DNA of 64,000 nucleotides, taken from contig OZ020601.1 of the NCBI GenBank assembly GCA_963971535.1, forward strand, positions 20,954,383 to 21,018,382. The letters are read 5' to 3'. A model generated the notes under the pieces. It saw only the letters and a program-made list of their open reading frames with translations. It had not been told where the DNA came from and made no database searches. Below are positions 49,501 through 53,067 of the stretch, piece by piece. The stretch's first letter is position 1. Each line of letters opens with the position of its first letter. A program made the translations under genes and the position numbers. Source of the stretch: Notolepis coatsorum (taxonomy: Eukaryota; Chordata; Actinopteri; Aulopiformes; Paralepididae).

Positions 49501-51912
49501 CACAAGCTGCATTTAATACTTCCTGGAATATACAACATCATAATGACATCAAGCCCAGAGGAGGAAGTCGAGTCACCCACTCAAGTTCTAGATGCAGAAA
49601 AAAAAAATTTTTATTGACCAATTAAAAATTATCTTCATTAGGGTCTGAGACAAGGGCCATTTGGCTGAAGCATTGGTCAAGTAAGACCTGTATATATATA
49701 TATATTAGGGGTGTAAAGGTACACGTATCCGTACCGAACCGTTTCAGTGTGTACCGTACCGAACGGCTGTGTACCGAACGAATACAGCGGTATGTTAACC
49801 ACTAACGACCGCCCACCGGGGGCTGTTTTTTTTTTCACAGTCTAATATAATTTTTTTTTTTTTTTTTACAAGTTGATTATTAATTTCAATATAGAATATT
49901 CGTTGACAGCCCTACAAATACAATTAGTTACTGCACACTACATCACCCCTGAGTGGAACATGGAAAGCCAAACTTTCCCCCACTGTACCGAAAACCCGTA
50001 CCGAACCTCGACTTCAAAAACCGAGGTGCGTACCGTACCGTGGTTTTTTGTGTACCGTTACACCCCTAAATATATATATATATTGTATATTTCCACTACG
50101 GTACCTTTATGAATAAGTAACTGATTTGAACCCGAGACCACCATAGTAGGATGCACAGGCAGCTGCACTAACCAGCCGAGCCAGAGGGTACGACCCGTTA
50201 GCAGTGCGCTGGTTGACTGCTGCTACAGACTCATCGGTTGTTTCCGAACACATTAAACTGAACGTGCTGTTAGTTTGGCGACTAGCTACCTCTCCGTCGC
50301 AGGAGCCAGACAGCAGGGTGGCGAGGCTCTTGGGGTGCTTGGCCATGCAGTTGACCCCGTCTCTGTGGCCGTCCAAGGAAGCCACAAAAGGCTTGGAGAA
50401 GACCCGCTCCAGCTTGGTGGCGTTCAGGGCCCGTGTGTACTCTCTGGGCACCTCCAACGGGTGCAGGGTTGGGTCATAGTTTCTAGGGACTGGAAAACAG
50501 ACGAGACACGGCGGCTGGTATCGAATGGTCTGATGCGTGACATGAGGGTGTTTATGTGTTGCACGATAAAAAGTGATTAGGCATTGATGATGGCAACACT
50601 TGGTTCAAGAAATGTGCGTTACGTGTACCTAATGATCAAGCTAATTCTTCTATTCATCTCTGAAAATGTTATTGGCATGTGATGTCACATTATGTAACCT
50701 TCAATCAGACGTGATGTTATTGTATTGAGGAGGTTTCGATTAGATTAAAATGTATTGTCATCATCATACAGTACAGTACAACGAATATAACCAGAGTGCA
50801 AATGTAACAGTAGAGTGCAATAGTAATGTACAATGTACAGGTGATTAAACTGGACATAAAATATATAAATTAGTACTACTGAGTAATAGTGCTAATCAGA
50901 TATATGTAAATAGTTGTAGTATTAATATTGTACAGTGATACGGTTATAAAGACACTATGTAGTAAGTCATACTGGCCAATGGTTTAACTAGTAAGAGCCG
51001 GTAAGGGATATGTACAGATTTAGATATAGTATCTACAGGTATGTACACAAATTATTATATGCAGGTATGCACAGACAGATTTTGATATACGATATACTTC
51101 CCAAAGGTCAGTGAATACCACGATCACAACACCAGAGGGAGCTCCACAAATCATGTTAAACCCAGATTCGGCGCAAACAAGGGACTAAATACGTTTCGCA
51201 ATTATGCCACATCAATGTGGAACACCCTACCCAAAGCTGTAAAGGAATGTGAATCACTACCCACTTTCAAAACCACTCTCAAAGAACACCTACGGGAGAC
51301 TGCCATTCGAAACTGGCCCCTGTAAATGTCCTAACACAACCCCCCCCCCCCCCCCCAATGTACAGTAAATTACCAAGTATGGTTGTCAATATTCCAATGT
51401 ACAGTTTTGCTTGTAGTGTCCCCCACCCACCCAACCCCACCTACCCAACCTCCTCCAATGTACAGTTTCTACGTCAAATGTATATACTCTCTTTTCTAGA
51501 CTCTTTTTGTATCACAAACAGTACTGTATTTGTACATCTGGTATGTCATAAATGTATAGATGTAGCAGTAGTCTATCTGTATGTCATATATGTTATGATG
51601 AATTGAAAATGGGTGACCCTGATGTAAACAAGACGAAAGTCTTTCTCTGGTCTGCATCCCCTTAACAATTGTGTGTAATGAGCTGTACTGTACTACTGTA
51701 CCCATTCTGCAATCTGTTAATAAAGTTTTCAATCAATCAATCAAAGCCTAGTATATCCCACGGTCTGTCTTTCAGTTAGCTATGTTTGGCTACGTTAAGC
51801 TAGCTGAGCAAAGTGAAGGTAAAACTAAGCACCATAACTTACCACGCTGGATGTCATACTTGGTCTCACGGACATAATCGTCCGGATTCCTGGAGATAAC
51901 TTTAACTTTCAT
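9600..51912 (-). CDS. dcaf13: DDB1- and CUL4-associated factor 13 (WD40/Sof1 family), complete 11-exon gene
   Basis: Coding exons in transcript order: 51843-51912, 50290-50489, 46717-46824, 45781-45870, 44567-44722, 42122-42199, 38741-38823, 35837-36001, 35603-35738, 13976-14139, 9600-9687. They sum to 1,338 nt, 445 codons plus TAG, and every junction keeps frame with GT donors and AG acceptors. The protein starts MKVKVISRNPDDYVRE, has a WD40 propeller (about residues 60-355; GH-type signals such as LDGHRDGV at 62-69, VKVWNL at 91-96, VDIWDEQR in exon 5) and a basic Sof1-type C-terminus (about 363-445, REKAAVNYNEKLKEKF). Two YDMR motifs (224-227, 266-269) resemble the WDxR/DxR box used to bind DDB1. 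The family (yeast Sof1) acts in nucleolar 18S rRNA processing, and vertebrate DCAF13 also serves CRL4 ligase. Length equals that usual for vertebrate orthologues. No stop or frameshift is seen. Identification is from residues read directly plus family knowledge. Confidence 0.96.
9760..9930. repeat. (GA)n tract at the 3' end of dcaf13 intron 10
   Basis: A pure GA run to 9806 followed by purine-rich degenerate GAGAGA sequence. On the minus strand it is (CT)n, about 70 bp upstream of the exon 11 acceptor, and may lengthen the polypyrimidine tract. Confidence 0.9.
10573..11890. repeat. 32-bp minisatellite, about 41 copies
   Basis: A tandem 32-bp unit (CCAGACTACTGCTCTACTGC plus 12 more bases), period read as 10573 to 10605. 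Variants alternate GACTAC, GGCTAC and GGCTCC; one truncated copy is near 11310. It lies in dcaf13 intron 10. Confidence 0.97.
11952..13343. mobile_element. fold-back MITE split by a hAT-type insertion
   Basis: The left arm (11952-12108) starts TTAAAGGAACATGCCAACAT and the right arm (13153-13343) ends with its approximate complement ATAATGTTGGCGTGTTCCTT. An intact relative is at 46319-46675. The centre is occupied by a separate element at 12109-13152. Confidence 0.8.
12109..13152. mobile_element. non-autonomous hAT-type element, 1,044 bp
   Basis: Terminal inverted repeats TAGGGGTGCACCGAT and, at the far end, ATCGGTGCATCCCTA. Perfect 8-bp target duplication CTTAAAAC at 12101-12108 and 13153-13160. 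Subterminal TATCGG motifs recur at both ends. No transposase frame. It contains a LINE-like tail (about 12494-12526). Confidence 0.92.
13399..13548. repeat. 15-bp minisatellite
   Basis: About nine copies of GTTAGCATGTCAGAT, varying at two positions (CATG/CGTG/CACG), in dcaf13 intron 10. Confidence 0.93.
13740..13930. repeat. interspersed repeat shared with 38085-38250
   Basis: The stretch with CATCTTTTGACAACAATGGC and CTGGTCCTCTGAAACCAGC recurs at 38118-38160 with the same flanks. It lies just 3' of the exon 10 donor. Family unknown; no coding evidence. Confidence 0.6.
13976..14139 (-). CDS. dcaf13: dcaf13 exon 10 (residues 363-416 plus two bases), Sof1 domain
   Basis: Encodes MSSREKAAVNYNEKLKEKF, then the basic run HPQISRISRHRHLPKVIF and KEQRVMKDARRR. 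This is the Sof1-like C-terminal domain. The acceptor follows a (CT)n polypyrimidine tract (CTCTCTCTAG); donor GTATGT, phase 2 (AA|G, Lys417). The in-frame ATG at the exon start is internal, not a start codon. Confidence 0.95.
14285..14367 (-). mobile_element. tRNA-derived SINE head
   Basis: On the minus strand GTGGCTCAGGAGGTAGAGC (A-box-like) is followed by GGTTCCCGGTTCGATTCTGG (B-box). The arrangement is tRNA-like, but there is no clean acceptor stem, so a SINE promoter rather than a tRNA gene. Confidence 0.65.
14368..15289. other. dcaf13 intron 9, no gene seen
   Basis: AT-rich sequence with a (TC)n-rich patch at about 14935-15000. No conserved exon, RNA gene or clear transposon boundary is visible. 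Confidence 0.4.
15290..15665. repeat. degenerate 36-38-bp minisatellite
   Basis: About ten copies of a unit containing AAATCACCATGGTTA and GTGTCCTAGGAGTT, with length variants, in dcaf13 intron 9. Confidence 0.9.
15666..16920. other. intron 9 segment with an interspersed repeat tail
   Basis: No gene is supported. A repeat tail at about 16520-16660 (TTGCCTATATTTATGTCTTT ... CCCCAAGGGGATCAATAAAG) also occurs at 38975-39080, so it is a dispersed LINE/SINE 3' end. Confidence 0.5.
16925..17208. repeat. 24-bp minisatellite, left part
   Basis: Tandem 24-bp units containing TATATTTACGTGTTGTATAA. The same array resumes at 19786, on the other side of a transposon insertion. Confidence 0.95.
17209..19785. 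mobile_element. hAT-type insertion, 2.58 kb, inside the 24-bp minisatellite
   Basis: Starts TAGTGCTGTCAATCGATTAA; the minus strand from the other end starts TAAGTCTGTCAAAATTAA. Perfect 8-bp target duplication ATATTAAC at 17201-17208 and 19786-19793. The interior holds inverted segments (CCGTAGCCGCATTTCTGCAG near 18570 and its complement near 19515) and a nested fold-back element (18738-19354). No transposase is recognised; the frame at 17251-17709 matches no family I know. Confidence 0.85.
18738..19354. mobile_element. 617-bp near-perfect palindromic fold-back element
   Basis: Starts GGGAACTCCAC and ends GTGGAGTTCCC. The two arms, about 295 bp each, are almost exact reverse complements around a loop of about 30 bp near 19030-19060. 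Flanking 8-mers GGTTAAAG (18730-18737) and GGTTAGAG (19355-19362) look like a target duplication with one change, consistent with a hAT-type MITE. It is nested inside the 17209-19785 element. Confidence 0.88.
19786..19990. repeat. 24-bp minisatellite, right part
   Basis: Continuation of the array at 16925-17208, same unit and orientation, beginning at the target duplication of the intervening element. Confidence 0.95.
19991..21990. other. intron 9 segment, transposon-like debris and microsatellites
   Basis: No gene is supported. A GA-rich patch is at 20355-20402, (AC)n at 21365-21425, and (TA)n at about 21822-21832. TTAATCG motifs near 19990-20040 and 20825-20850 resemble the ends of the 17209-19785 element family. 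21688-21701 has two TTAGGG-like copies only. Confidence 0.4.
21991..23226. repeat. 41-44-bp minisatellite, about 28 copies
   Basis: Tandem unit beginning TTAACAAGAACCAGTCTGTT and ending TCTGATCTCTCTCA; shorter copies lack one CT and/or a T. The short form dominates on the left and the 44-bp form on the right. It is in dcaf13 intron 9. Confidence 0.96.
23227..24610. other. intron 9 segment with a 42-bp triplication
   Basis: 23790-23915 holds three copies of a 42-bp unit starting GATTCAAACTGCTGATAAGA. The rest shows no supported gene; 24330-24540 is GC-rich but has no recognised exon. Confidence 0.5.
24612..25282. repeat. GATACAGTATGG-type repeat interrupted by a LINE tail
   Basis: Irregular tandem GATACAGTATGGGGA/GATACAGTATGGAGAAT units, the longest stop-free run being a 224-codon frame that is pure repeat. 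At 25075-25205 the array is broken by (GATTA)n and TTCTTTAATGACCACCCAGC, an inserted retroelement 3' end on the minus strand. Confidence 0.85.
25283..27213. other. intron 9 segment with a TAGGGCTG-ended repeat
   Basis: TAGGGCTGACCGTCGAAGCT (25611) and, near 26495, AAGACAGCCCTA form an inverted pair with internal TCGAAGCTTCGA motifs at both ends, so about 25611-26500 is probably a hAT-type MITE; no convincing target duplication was found. It carries a nested tail ending AATAAAGTGGATTGGATTAA. No gene is supported to 27213. Confidence 0.5.
27291..27491 (+). pseudogene. LINE reverse-transcriptase C-terminal remnant
   Basis: Sixty-six codons, including the LINE-type segment HYDAPSSWNELQKSFKLEIL, which resembles the A-P-x-x-W-N-x-L motif near the ORF2 end of L2/CR1-like elements. 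No upstream RT domain is present. Identification by motif only. Confidence 0.5.
27494..27705. repeat. 36-bp repeat and CATCATCCTCATAC-type repeat
   Basis: About four copies of a unit containing CCATCACCCTCATATCAGAT, running into shorter ATCCTCATACC copies. Confidence 0.85.
28105..28374. repeat. 29-bp minisatellite, first segment
   Basis: Tandem 29-bp unit containing CCCCAGTGAGTGTGGTAGAA. Further segments of the same array are at 29934-30335 and 31134-31215, separated by insertions. Long frames here are open in all minus frames and are artefacts. Confidence 0.95.
28375..29933. mobile_element. 1.56-kb insertion splitting the 29-bp minisatellite
   Basis: Starts CAGGGCTGTACGC and ends GTGTACAGGCCTG, short imperfect inverted ends. 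CATGG borders both sides (28370-28374, 29934-29938). The interior is AT-rich with no transposase frame. Probably a non-autonomous DNA element; the superfamily is uncertain because an 8-bp duplication cannot be seen. Confidence 0.65.
29934..30335. repeat. 29-bp minisatellite, second segment
   Basis: About fourteen copies of the 29-bp unit; CATGG and CGTGG, and CCCC and CTCC, variants alternate in blocks. Confidence 0.95.
30336..31133. mobile_element. insertion with (GTAA)n-tailed LINE end and a 119-bp duplication
   Basis: (AGTA)n at 30333-30363 followed by TTTATAAAGCACCTTTCATA is a minus-strand L2-type 3' tail with microsatellite. Further right, 30783-30901 and 30902-31020 are two near-identical 119-bp copies starting AAAGTTTGAAAGTTTGGGAG, flanked by related GTTGGGTCCA ... 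CATGGATCCATCAG blocks. Confidence 0.6.
31134..31521. repeat. 29-bp minisatellite, third segment, and a (TA)n run
   Basis: About three last copies of the 29-bp unit (31134-31215), then AT-rich DNA and a 69-bp (TA)n run at 31453-31521. Confidence 0.85.
31572..31690 (+). mobile_element. tRNA-derived SINE
   Basis: GAGCTCCAGTAGCTCACCGC resembles an A-box region, and about 75 bp later GAGTTCGACTCCCGGACTC is a B-box. Flanks lack tRNA stems. Pol III-type SINE head by motif. Confidence 0.5.
31887..32918. other. TAGGGATGCACGATA-ended element fragment and perfect-type palindrome
   Basis: TAGGGATGCACGATAATTAT at 31887 followed by ATCGGGCCGATA repeats is a hAT-type left end; no matching right end was found. 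32418-32560 is a palindrome of about 71-bp arms (CGGGAGATCCAGCAGCTTGT and its complement) centred near 32489. No gene is seen. Confidence 0.55.
32919..33499 (+). pseudogene. BEL/Pao retrotransposon pol C-terminal fragment
   Basis: One open frame through both parts. 32919-33052 has DGPAFLKLPEGEWPTPIPRE, the linker type found before the integrase. 33053-33499 has NTLLMGRLDPALP, FWSSFLLHYLPSLQTRQKW, and WPAGRVSKVITGADGKVRAA with a final RPVARLIELP, the integrase C-terminal domain of BEL/Pao elements. The catalytic integrase core that should lie between is missing, so this is a deleted copy. No protease or RT upstream. It lies in dcaf13 intron 9, antisense to the gene. Confidence 0.85.
33608..35042 (+). 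mobile_element. probable 3' LTR of the BEL/Pao copy
   Basis: TGTTGTGAAGGGCCAG begins after a purine-rich stretch (AGGGGGTGG) 108 bp past the pol stop, and a matching ...GTTACA end lies near 35042. AATAAAG at 34868 could be its polyadenylation signal. No second LTR is in the window to confirm the borders. Length about 1.4 kb by this reading; the right end is a guess. Confidence 0.5.
35043..35602. other. intron 9 proximal segment, transposon ends only
   Basis: 35043-35240 looks like part of a MITE (GTGTGAAAGC ... GTGAAAACGCCCTTAGG). 35480-35545 has GCGATAA/ATTGCGATAT motifs of another. No exon other than exon 9 follows. Confidence 0.4.
35603..35738 (-). CDS. dcaf13: dcaf13 exon 9 (residues 317-362)
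   Basis: Encodes REVYHTKRMQHVICVKWSAD, then NKYLLTGSDEMNIRVWKAHA and AEKLGV, the last WD blade. Acceptor ATCACCAG, donor GTGAGT, phase 0. The intron that follows is about 21.5 kb. Confidence 0.96.
35837..36001 (-). CDS. dcaf13: dcaf13 exon 8 (residues 262-316 plus two bases)
   Basis: Encodes LYTYDMRYMDRPVTVHMDHL, then SAVLDVDYSPTGREFVSASF and DKTIRIFPNDSGTS. It has the second YDMR motif (266-269) and WD blade 6. Acceptor TTCTCTCCAG, donor GTTAGT, phase 2. The next intron is only 98 bp. Confidence 0.96.
36061..36426. repeat. 21-bp G-rich minisatellite, left part
   Basis: Tandem unit containing GGCTAGGGGTCAGGTTAGTG, with A or G at the final position giving TGAGG or TGGGG. It continues at 37459 after an insertion. 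Intron 7 of dcaf13. Confidence 0.97.
36427..37458. mobile_element. hAT-type MITE, 1,032 bp, inside the 21-bp minisatellite
   Basis: Starts CAGCGTTTCCGTTAG and ends CTAACGGAAACCCTG. Perfect 8-bp target duplication GGCTAGGG at 36419-36426 and 37459-37466. Inside, a segment at about 36540-36640 (with GCGATGAACGAAACAATCAT) recurs inverted at about 36870-36980. No transposase. Confidence 0.92.
37459..37942. repeat. 21-bp G-rich minisatellite, right part
   Basis: About 23 copies of the unit seen at 36061-36426, same orientation, with TGAGG and TGGGG variants interspersed. Confidence 0.97.
37952..38250 (-). mobile_element. tRNA-derived SINE head and attached repeat
   Basis: On the minus strand GTGGCTCAGGAGGTAGAGTG is an A-box-like start and, further on, ACGATTCGATTCCGGCTCC is B-box-like; the same head is at 14285-14367. 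The right part (38085-38250) matches 13740-13930. Confidence 0.6.
38258..38664. mobile_element. hAT-type MITE, 407 bp
   Basis: Ends TAGGGATGGGTACCG and CGGTACCCATCCCTA. Perfect 8-bp target duplication ACATCAGC at 38250-38257 and 38665-38672. CGGTACCGGTAC motifs lie inside both ends; poly-A-rich core. It lies 76 bp from the exon 7 donor. Confidence 0.93.
38741..38823 (-). CDS. dcaf13: dcaf13 exon 7 (residues 235-261 plus two bases)
   Basis: Encodes LIMTMRSNTLCWNPMEAYNF then TCSNEDY, part of WD blade 5. Acceptor TCCCCTCAG, donor GTGAGA, phase 2; the split codon 262 (AA|T, Asn) is completed by exon 8. Confidence 0.95.
38900..39290 (+). repeat. LINE/SINE 3' tail and flanking intron
   Basis: TTGCCTATATTTATGTCTTT to CCCCAAGGGAATCAATAAAG (38975-39080) matches the tail at 16540-16650. 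The remaining sequence has no gene signal. Confidence 0.55.
39290..40330. repeat. 50-bp minisatellite, about 20 copies
   Basis: Unit starting ATGTAGGACTGGGAGGTCTA, period read as 39321 to 39371. Variants GGTCTACCATCATGG, GAGCTACCATCATTG and ACAGGTCTACTG alternate, indicating higher-order duplication on the right side. Intron 6. Confidence 0.96.
40331..41167. other. intron 6 segment, nothing recognised
   Basis: No coding exon, RNA gene or clear repeat boundary is visible. Confidence 0.35.
41168..41640. repeat. 70/114-bp tandem repeat
   Basis: Five to six copies of a 70-bp unit starting CATAGTTAAAGACAGTAGAG. The first two are 114 bp because they carry an added segment with CACCAGGAAGACTAGCTGG. 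A partial inverted copy (TAACGTACCATCTTTAGATA) is at about 41800. Confidence 0.88.
42122..42199 (-). CDS. dcaf13: dcaf13 exon 6 (residues 209-234)
   Basis: Twenty-six codons, TDLLASCASDRSIVLYDMRE then AAPLKK. It contains the first DxR-type motif, YDMR (224-227), a candidate DDB1 contact. Acceptor TTTCATCAG; donor GTTTGT is a weaker match to consensus but keeps frame. Confidence 0.94.
42293..42853. repeat. 26-bp minisatellite split by a MITE
   Basis: Unit TGATACACAACCATCTGATC plus six bases, about eight copies to 42503 and one to two after 42815, in dcaf13 intron 5. The array faces the exon 6 acceptor, 94 bp away. Confidence 0.93.
42504..42814. mobile_element. hAT-type MITE, 311 bp, inside the 26-bp minisatellite
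   Basis: Ends TAGGGTTGGGCATCG and CAGTGCCTAACCCTA. Flanking 8-mers TACTCAAC (42496-42503) and TACACAAC (42815-42822) differ at one base. ACGATTCCGGTTC-like motifs inside. Confidence 0.85.
42945..43216 (+). mobile_element. LINE 3' tail
   Basis: GGTTTCTCTCCTCCACACTG, then TTTTTCCTTACCTTCGCGTG and a terminal ACAAATACATTTGATTTGAT: the layout of fish L2-type 3' ends. No coding part. Confidence 0.45.
43257..44190. repeat. 21-bp and 48-bp minisatellites side by side
   Basis: 43257-43815 is a 20-21-bp array containing CCCACCACAATATTAGACAC, interrupted at about 43290-43372 by a short element with TTATATAGCGCTTCTCAATA. 43820-44190 is a 48-bp array with ACCCTGACCCTAGCCTCCTA. Minus-strand frames through the first are artefacts. 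Confidence 0.92.
44567..44722 (-). CDS. dcaf13: dcaf13 exon 5 (residues 157-208)
   Basis: Fifty-two codons, TVFTGLDHHQRDGVFVTCG, then QQVDIWDEQRTSPIRSFSWG and DSFNAVRFNPVE. It holds WD blade 3 and the start of blade 4. Acceptor CCCACAG, donor GTACGG, phase 0. Confidence 0.95.
44823..45780. other. intron 4, no gene seen
   Basis: Mostly unique-looking AT-rich sequence between exons 5 and 4. The short frames here match nothing I recognise. Confidence 0.35.
45781..45870 (-). CDS. dcaf13: dcaf13 exon 4 (residues 127-156)
   Basis: Thirty codons, VGDDKTIKQWKMETPGYG, then an acidic EEEEP stretch and ending TILGK. It finishes WD blade 2 (the IKQW strand). Acceptor TTTTTAACAG, donor GTATGG, phase 0 on both sides. 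Confidence 0.95.
46319..46675. mobile_element. intact fold-back MITE, 357 bp
   Basis: Left end TTAAAGGAACGTGCCAACA and right end TGTTGGCGTGTTCCTTTAA with long imperfect complementary arms (CAGATACGGACCAGCTAGCC and its partner). Same family as 11952-13343 and 47451-48140. It ends 42 bp from the exon 3 donor. Confidence 0.88.
46717..46824 (-). CDS. dcaf13: dcaf13 exon 3 (residues 91-126)
   Basis: Exactly 36 codons, starting VKVWNLTKREC and ending FCGTSFFT. It closes WD blade 1 (VWNL) and opens blade 2 (QAHEGFVRG). Acceptor CAG at 46827-46825, donor GTAACT at 46716-46711, both phase 0. It sits just outside a fold-back transposon (46319-46675). Confidence 0.95.
46977..47190 (-). repeat. LINE-type 3' tail copy
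   Basis: Begins with TTAGATTCAAATTTAGATTA, then CGTACAGTACAACGGAAATA: the family described at 3691-4490, same orientation as the left copy there. Confidence 0.55.
47451..48140. mobile_element. fold-back MITE split by a TA-flanked insertion
   Basis: Left end GTTAAAGGAACACTCG, right end GGCCTGTTCCTTTAAC; arms resemble the intact copy at 46319-46675. The centre is replaced by a separate element at 47671-48069. Confidence 0.75.
47671..48069. mobile_element. TA-flanked MITE, 399 bp
   Basis: Starts GGGAGGTGGTGTAGT and ends ACTACACCTCCC; a TA dinucleotide borders each side (47669-47670, 48070-48071), as for Tc1/mariner-type or other TA-targeting elements. No coding capacity. Confidence 0.65.
48141..49029. 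other. unclassified repeat-like segment in intron 2
   Basis: Begins ACACATTGGGGACGAAGCAC, similar to the ACACATTGGGCGCCAGAAAC stretch at 17259, and both later show a C run, a CATGCAT/GCATGATG stretch and GTGCCGATCAT/TACCGATCAT. This suggests a shared transposon family of about 0.8-0.9 kb; its ends are not defined. Confidence 0.35.
49030..49374. mobile_element. hAT (Charlie-like) MITE, 345 bp
   Basis: Starts CAGTGGTTCCCAAAG and ends TTTGAGAACCCCTG, the classical hAT end. 8-mers CTCTAGAG (49022-49029) and CTGTAGAG (49375-49382) differ by one base. A central palindrome is formed by GGCCACTGAACTTAGAAGCA and its complement. Confidence 0.9.
49706..50068. mobile_element. hAT-type MITE, 363 bp, in a (TA)n run
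   Basis: Ends TAGGGGTGTAAAGGTACAC and GTGTACCGTTACACCCCTA, flanked on both sides by (TA)n so an 8-bp ATATATAT-type duplication is compatible. Subterminal CCGTACCGAAC motifs recur. Confidence 0.85.
50124..50190 (-). mobile_element. tRNA-like SINE fragment near the exon 2 donor
   Basis: On the minus strand GGCTCGGCTGGTTAGTGCAG (A-box-like) and TCTCGGGTTCAAATC (B-box) are 35-40 bp apart, about 100-150 bp into intron 2. Could be a tRNA pseudogene; stems do not close clearly. Confidence 0.5.
50290..50489 (-). CDS. dcaf13: dcaf13 exon 2 (residues 24-90)
   Basis: Acceptor TTTTCCAG precedes TC CCT AGA AAC TAT. The exon encodes PRNYDPTLHPLEVPREYTRA, the N-terminal extension, then the first WD40 blade with LDGHRDGV (62-69) and LSGSCDGE (83-90). 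The donor is GTAGCT (50289-50284), phase 0. Confidence 0.95.
50743..51090 (-). repeat. LINE-type 3' tail copy
   Basis: Starts GATTAGATTAAAATGTATTG then CAGTACAGTACAACGAATAT: another copy of the family at 3691-4490. Confidence 0.55.
51101..51745 (+). mobile_element. LINE ORF2 C-terminus and 3' UTR
   Basis: 51101-51325 reads in one frame to TAA and includes KPRFGANKGLNTFRNYATSM then WNTLPKAVKECESLPTFK, the post-RT C-terminus of CR1/Rex-like non-LTR elements. The 3' UTR ends GCAATCTGTTAATAAAGTTT followed by an (AATC)n tail at about 51745. The same 3' end occurs at 12502-12526 and inverted at 7399-7432. A 5'-truncated insertion in intron 1, antisense to dcaf13. Confidence 0.8.
51843..51912 (-). 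CDS. dcaf13: dcaf13 exon 1 (residues 1-23 plus one base)
   Basis: ATG at 51912-51910 opens MKVKVISRNPDDYVRETKY, the conserved start of DCAF13/Sof1 proteins. The exon ends ...CAGCGTG followed by the consensus donor GTAAGT (51842-51837), leaving phase 1; the split codon 24 (G|TC, Val) is completed in exon 2. Confidence 0.95.
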
Positions 51913-52360
51913 TTCGCATGTGTAACTAATGAAACATGGAGGTTTTATATTAAAACAATTATATTTCTATGAGGAAAACAACACAGCGTGTAACGCTGAT
52001 CTGCCCATGTGTGTTTAGTAGAGGCGGACACGAAGAAGAAACGAGACGTGCAGCCCCCCACTTCCTGCTTCCGGCCCCAGCTCTGGGAACACAAGTCAAT
52101 AGGGTCCAGCTGCAGCGCCGGATTATCCTCTCACATAGTATCTGCAAAAAAATGCAAAAATGCGTTCACAACTTTCACTGGACTCGTCACAAGTGTGCCG
52201 GCACTTATCTATCACCTAGACTTTGCATAATAATAGGATACCAATAACATAACAAAGAACGAGAAGTGCAAAACCAAAATACAAGCCCTGTGGATGTTTG
52301 CTTGATCTGTGTAGCTCTATAATGTGACAAATGGTCCCGACTGGAAGGATGAGGCATTAA
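51913..52360 (-). promoter_or_regulatory. dcaf13 upstream region with paired ETS-type motifs
   Basis: Between the dcaf13 ATG and the gypsy LTR. On the minus strand the stretch at 52061-52073 contains CCGGAAG and then AGGAAG, two ETS/GABP-type cores 2-3 bp apart, about 150 bp upstream of the ATG. No TATA box is obvious. ETS-driven TATA-less promoters are usual for ribosome-biogenesis genes, so the transcription start is probably near 51950-52070; this is inference. No other gene is seen here, and SLC25A32, the mammalian neighbour, is not in the window. Confidence 0.45.
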
Positions 52361-53067
52361 GTGTCATAGTCACAGCACGAGCGTACTTCACTCCTCCTCC
52401 TTTTCCCCTCACATTCACCACACACTCCTCTTCATCCTCCTTTCCATCCAACACGCACTCCTCCTCATCCTCCCTTCCTCCACGGAAGCCTCACGCCCTT
52501 ATATGGCCAGCATCCCTTCACTTCCCGTCACTCAGCCCAGCTGCACCTCATCCCCCTGATTCACACGCTGTCAGGCACCTCACTCCTCACAGCTGTATCC
52601 CATCCCCCGTTGATGACGACCCTACTTCTACCAGACGACGGCACGACGCTGACCAGAAGTCGTCGTGGTGTTAAACATCACTACCTAGGTACGACGTCTC
52701 GGCCTGAAGCCCTGCTAACCTGCTCTTGTGATTATTCCTTGCTCTAATCTGTTTCTCTTGTGCCCCAGGACCCCCGTTCCAGTGCACCTTCCTGCCTGGA
52801 CATCTCGTACTGCACAAGGAGTGCTCTTGCTCTCTCTCCAGACACAGACCTGTGTCTTCTGCCCACAGCTGCACTGGGAGTGCACCTGTCCTCACCCCCC
52901 AAGAACATTCTAACCCCTGTCTGTTGCACATTCCTGTTGTACTACTACTACAGTTTGTCTGCTTGGGAAATACCATTAAAACCCCTTCAAACGCTCCATT
53001 CTCCTCTCCTGTGTTCAGCGATTGGGCTGTGTTCAAAGCCCACTTCTCACAGAACACCACGACCAAG
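52361..53067 (+). mobile_element. Ty3/gypsy 5' LTR and leader (approximate)
   Basis: TGTCATAGTCACAGCACGAG at 52361 is a plausible LTR start. CCATTAAAACCCCTTCAAAC near 52970 and CTGTGTTCA near 53028 resemble the R/U5 end of fish gypsy LTRs, and the leader CTCACAGAACACCACGACCA directly precedes the gag ATG. There is no second LTR, so borders are estimates. Confidence 0.55.

Noticed and set aside
51913-52360. SLC25A32, the expected divergent neighbour of DCAF13
   Set aside because: No mitochondrial-carrier signature (PxDxxxxR/K) was found here or further right; it may lie beyond the macrosatellite or elsewhere.
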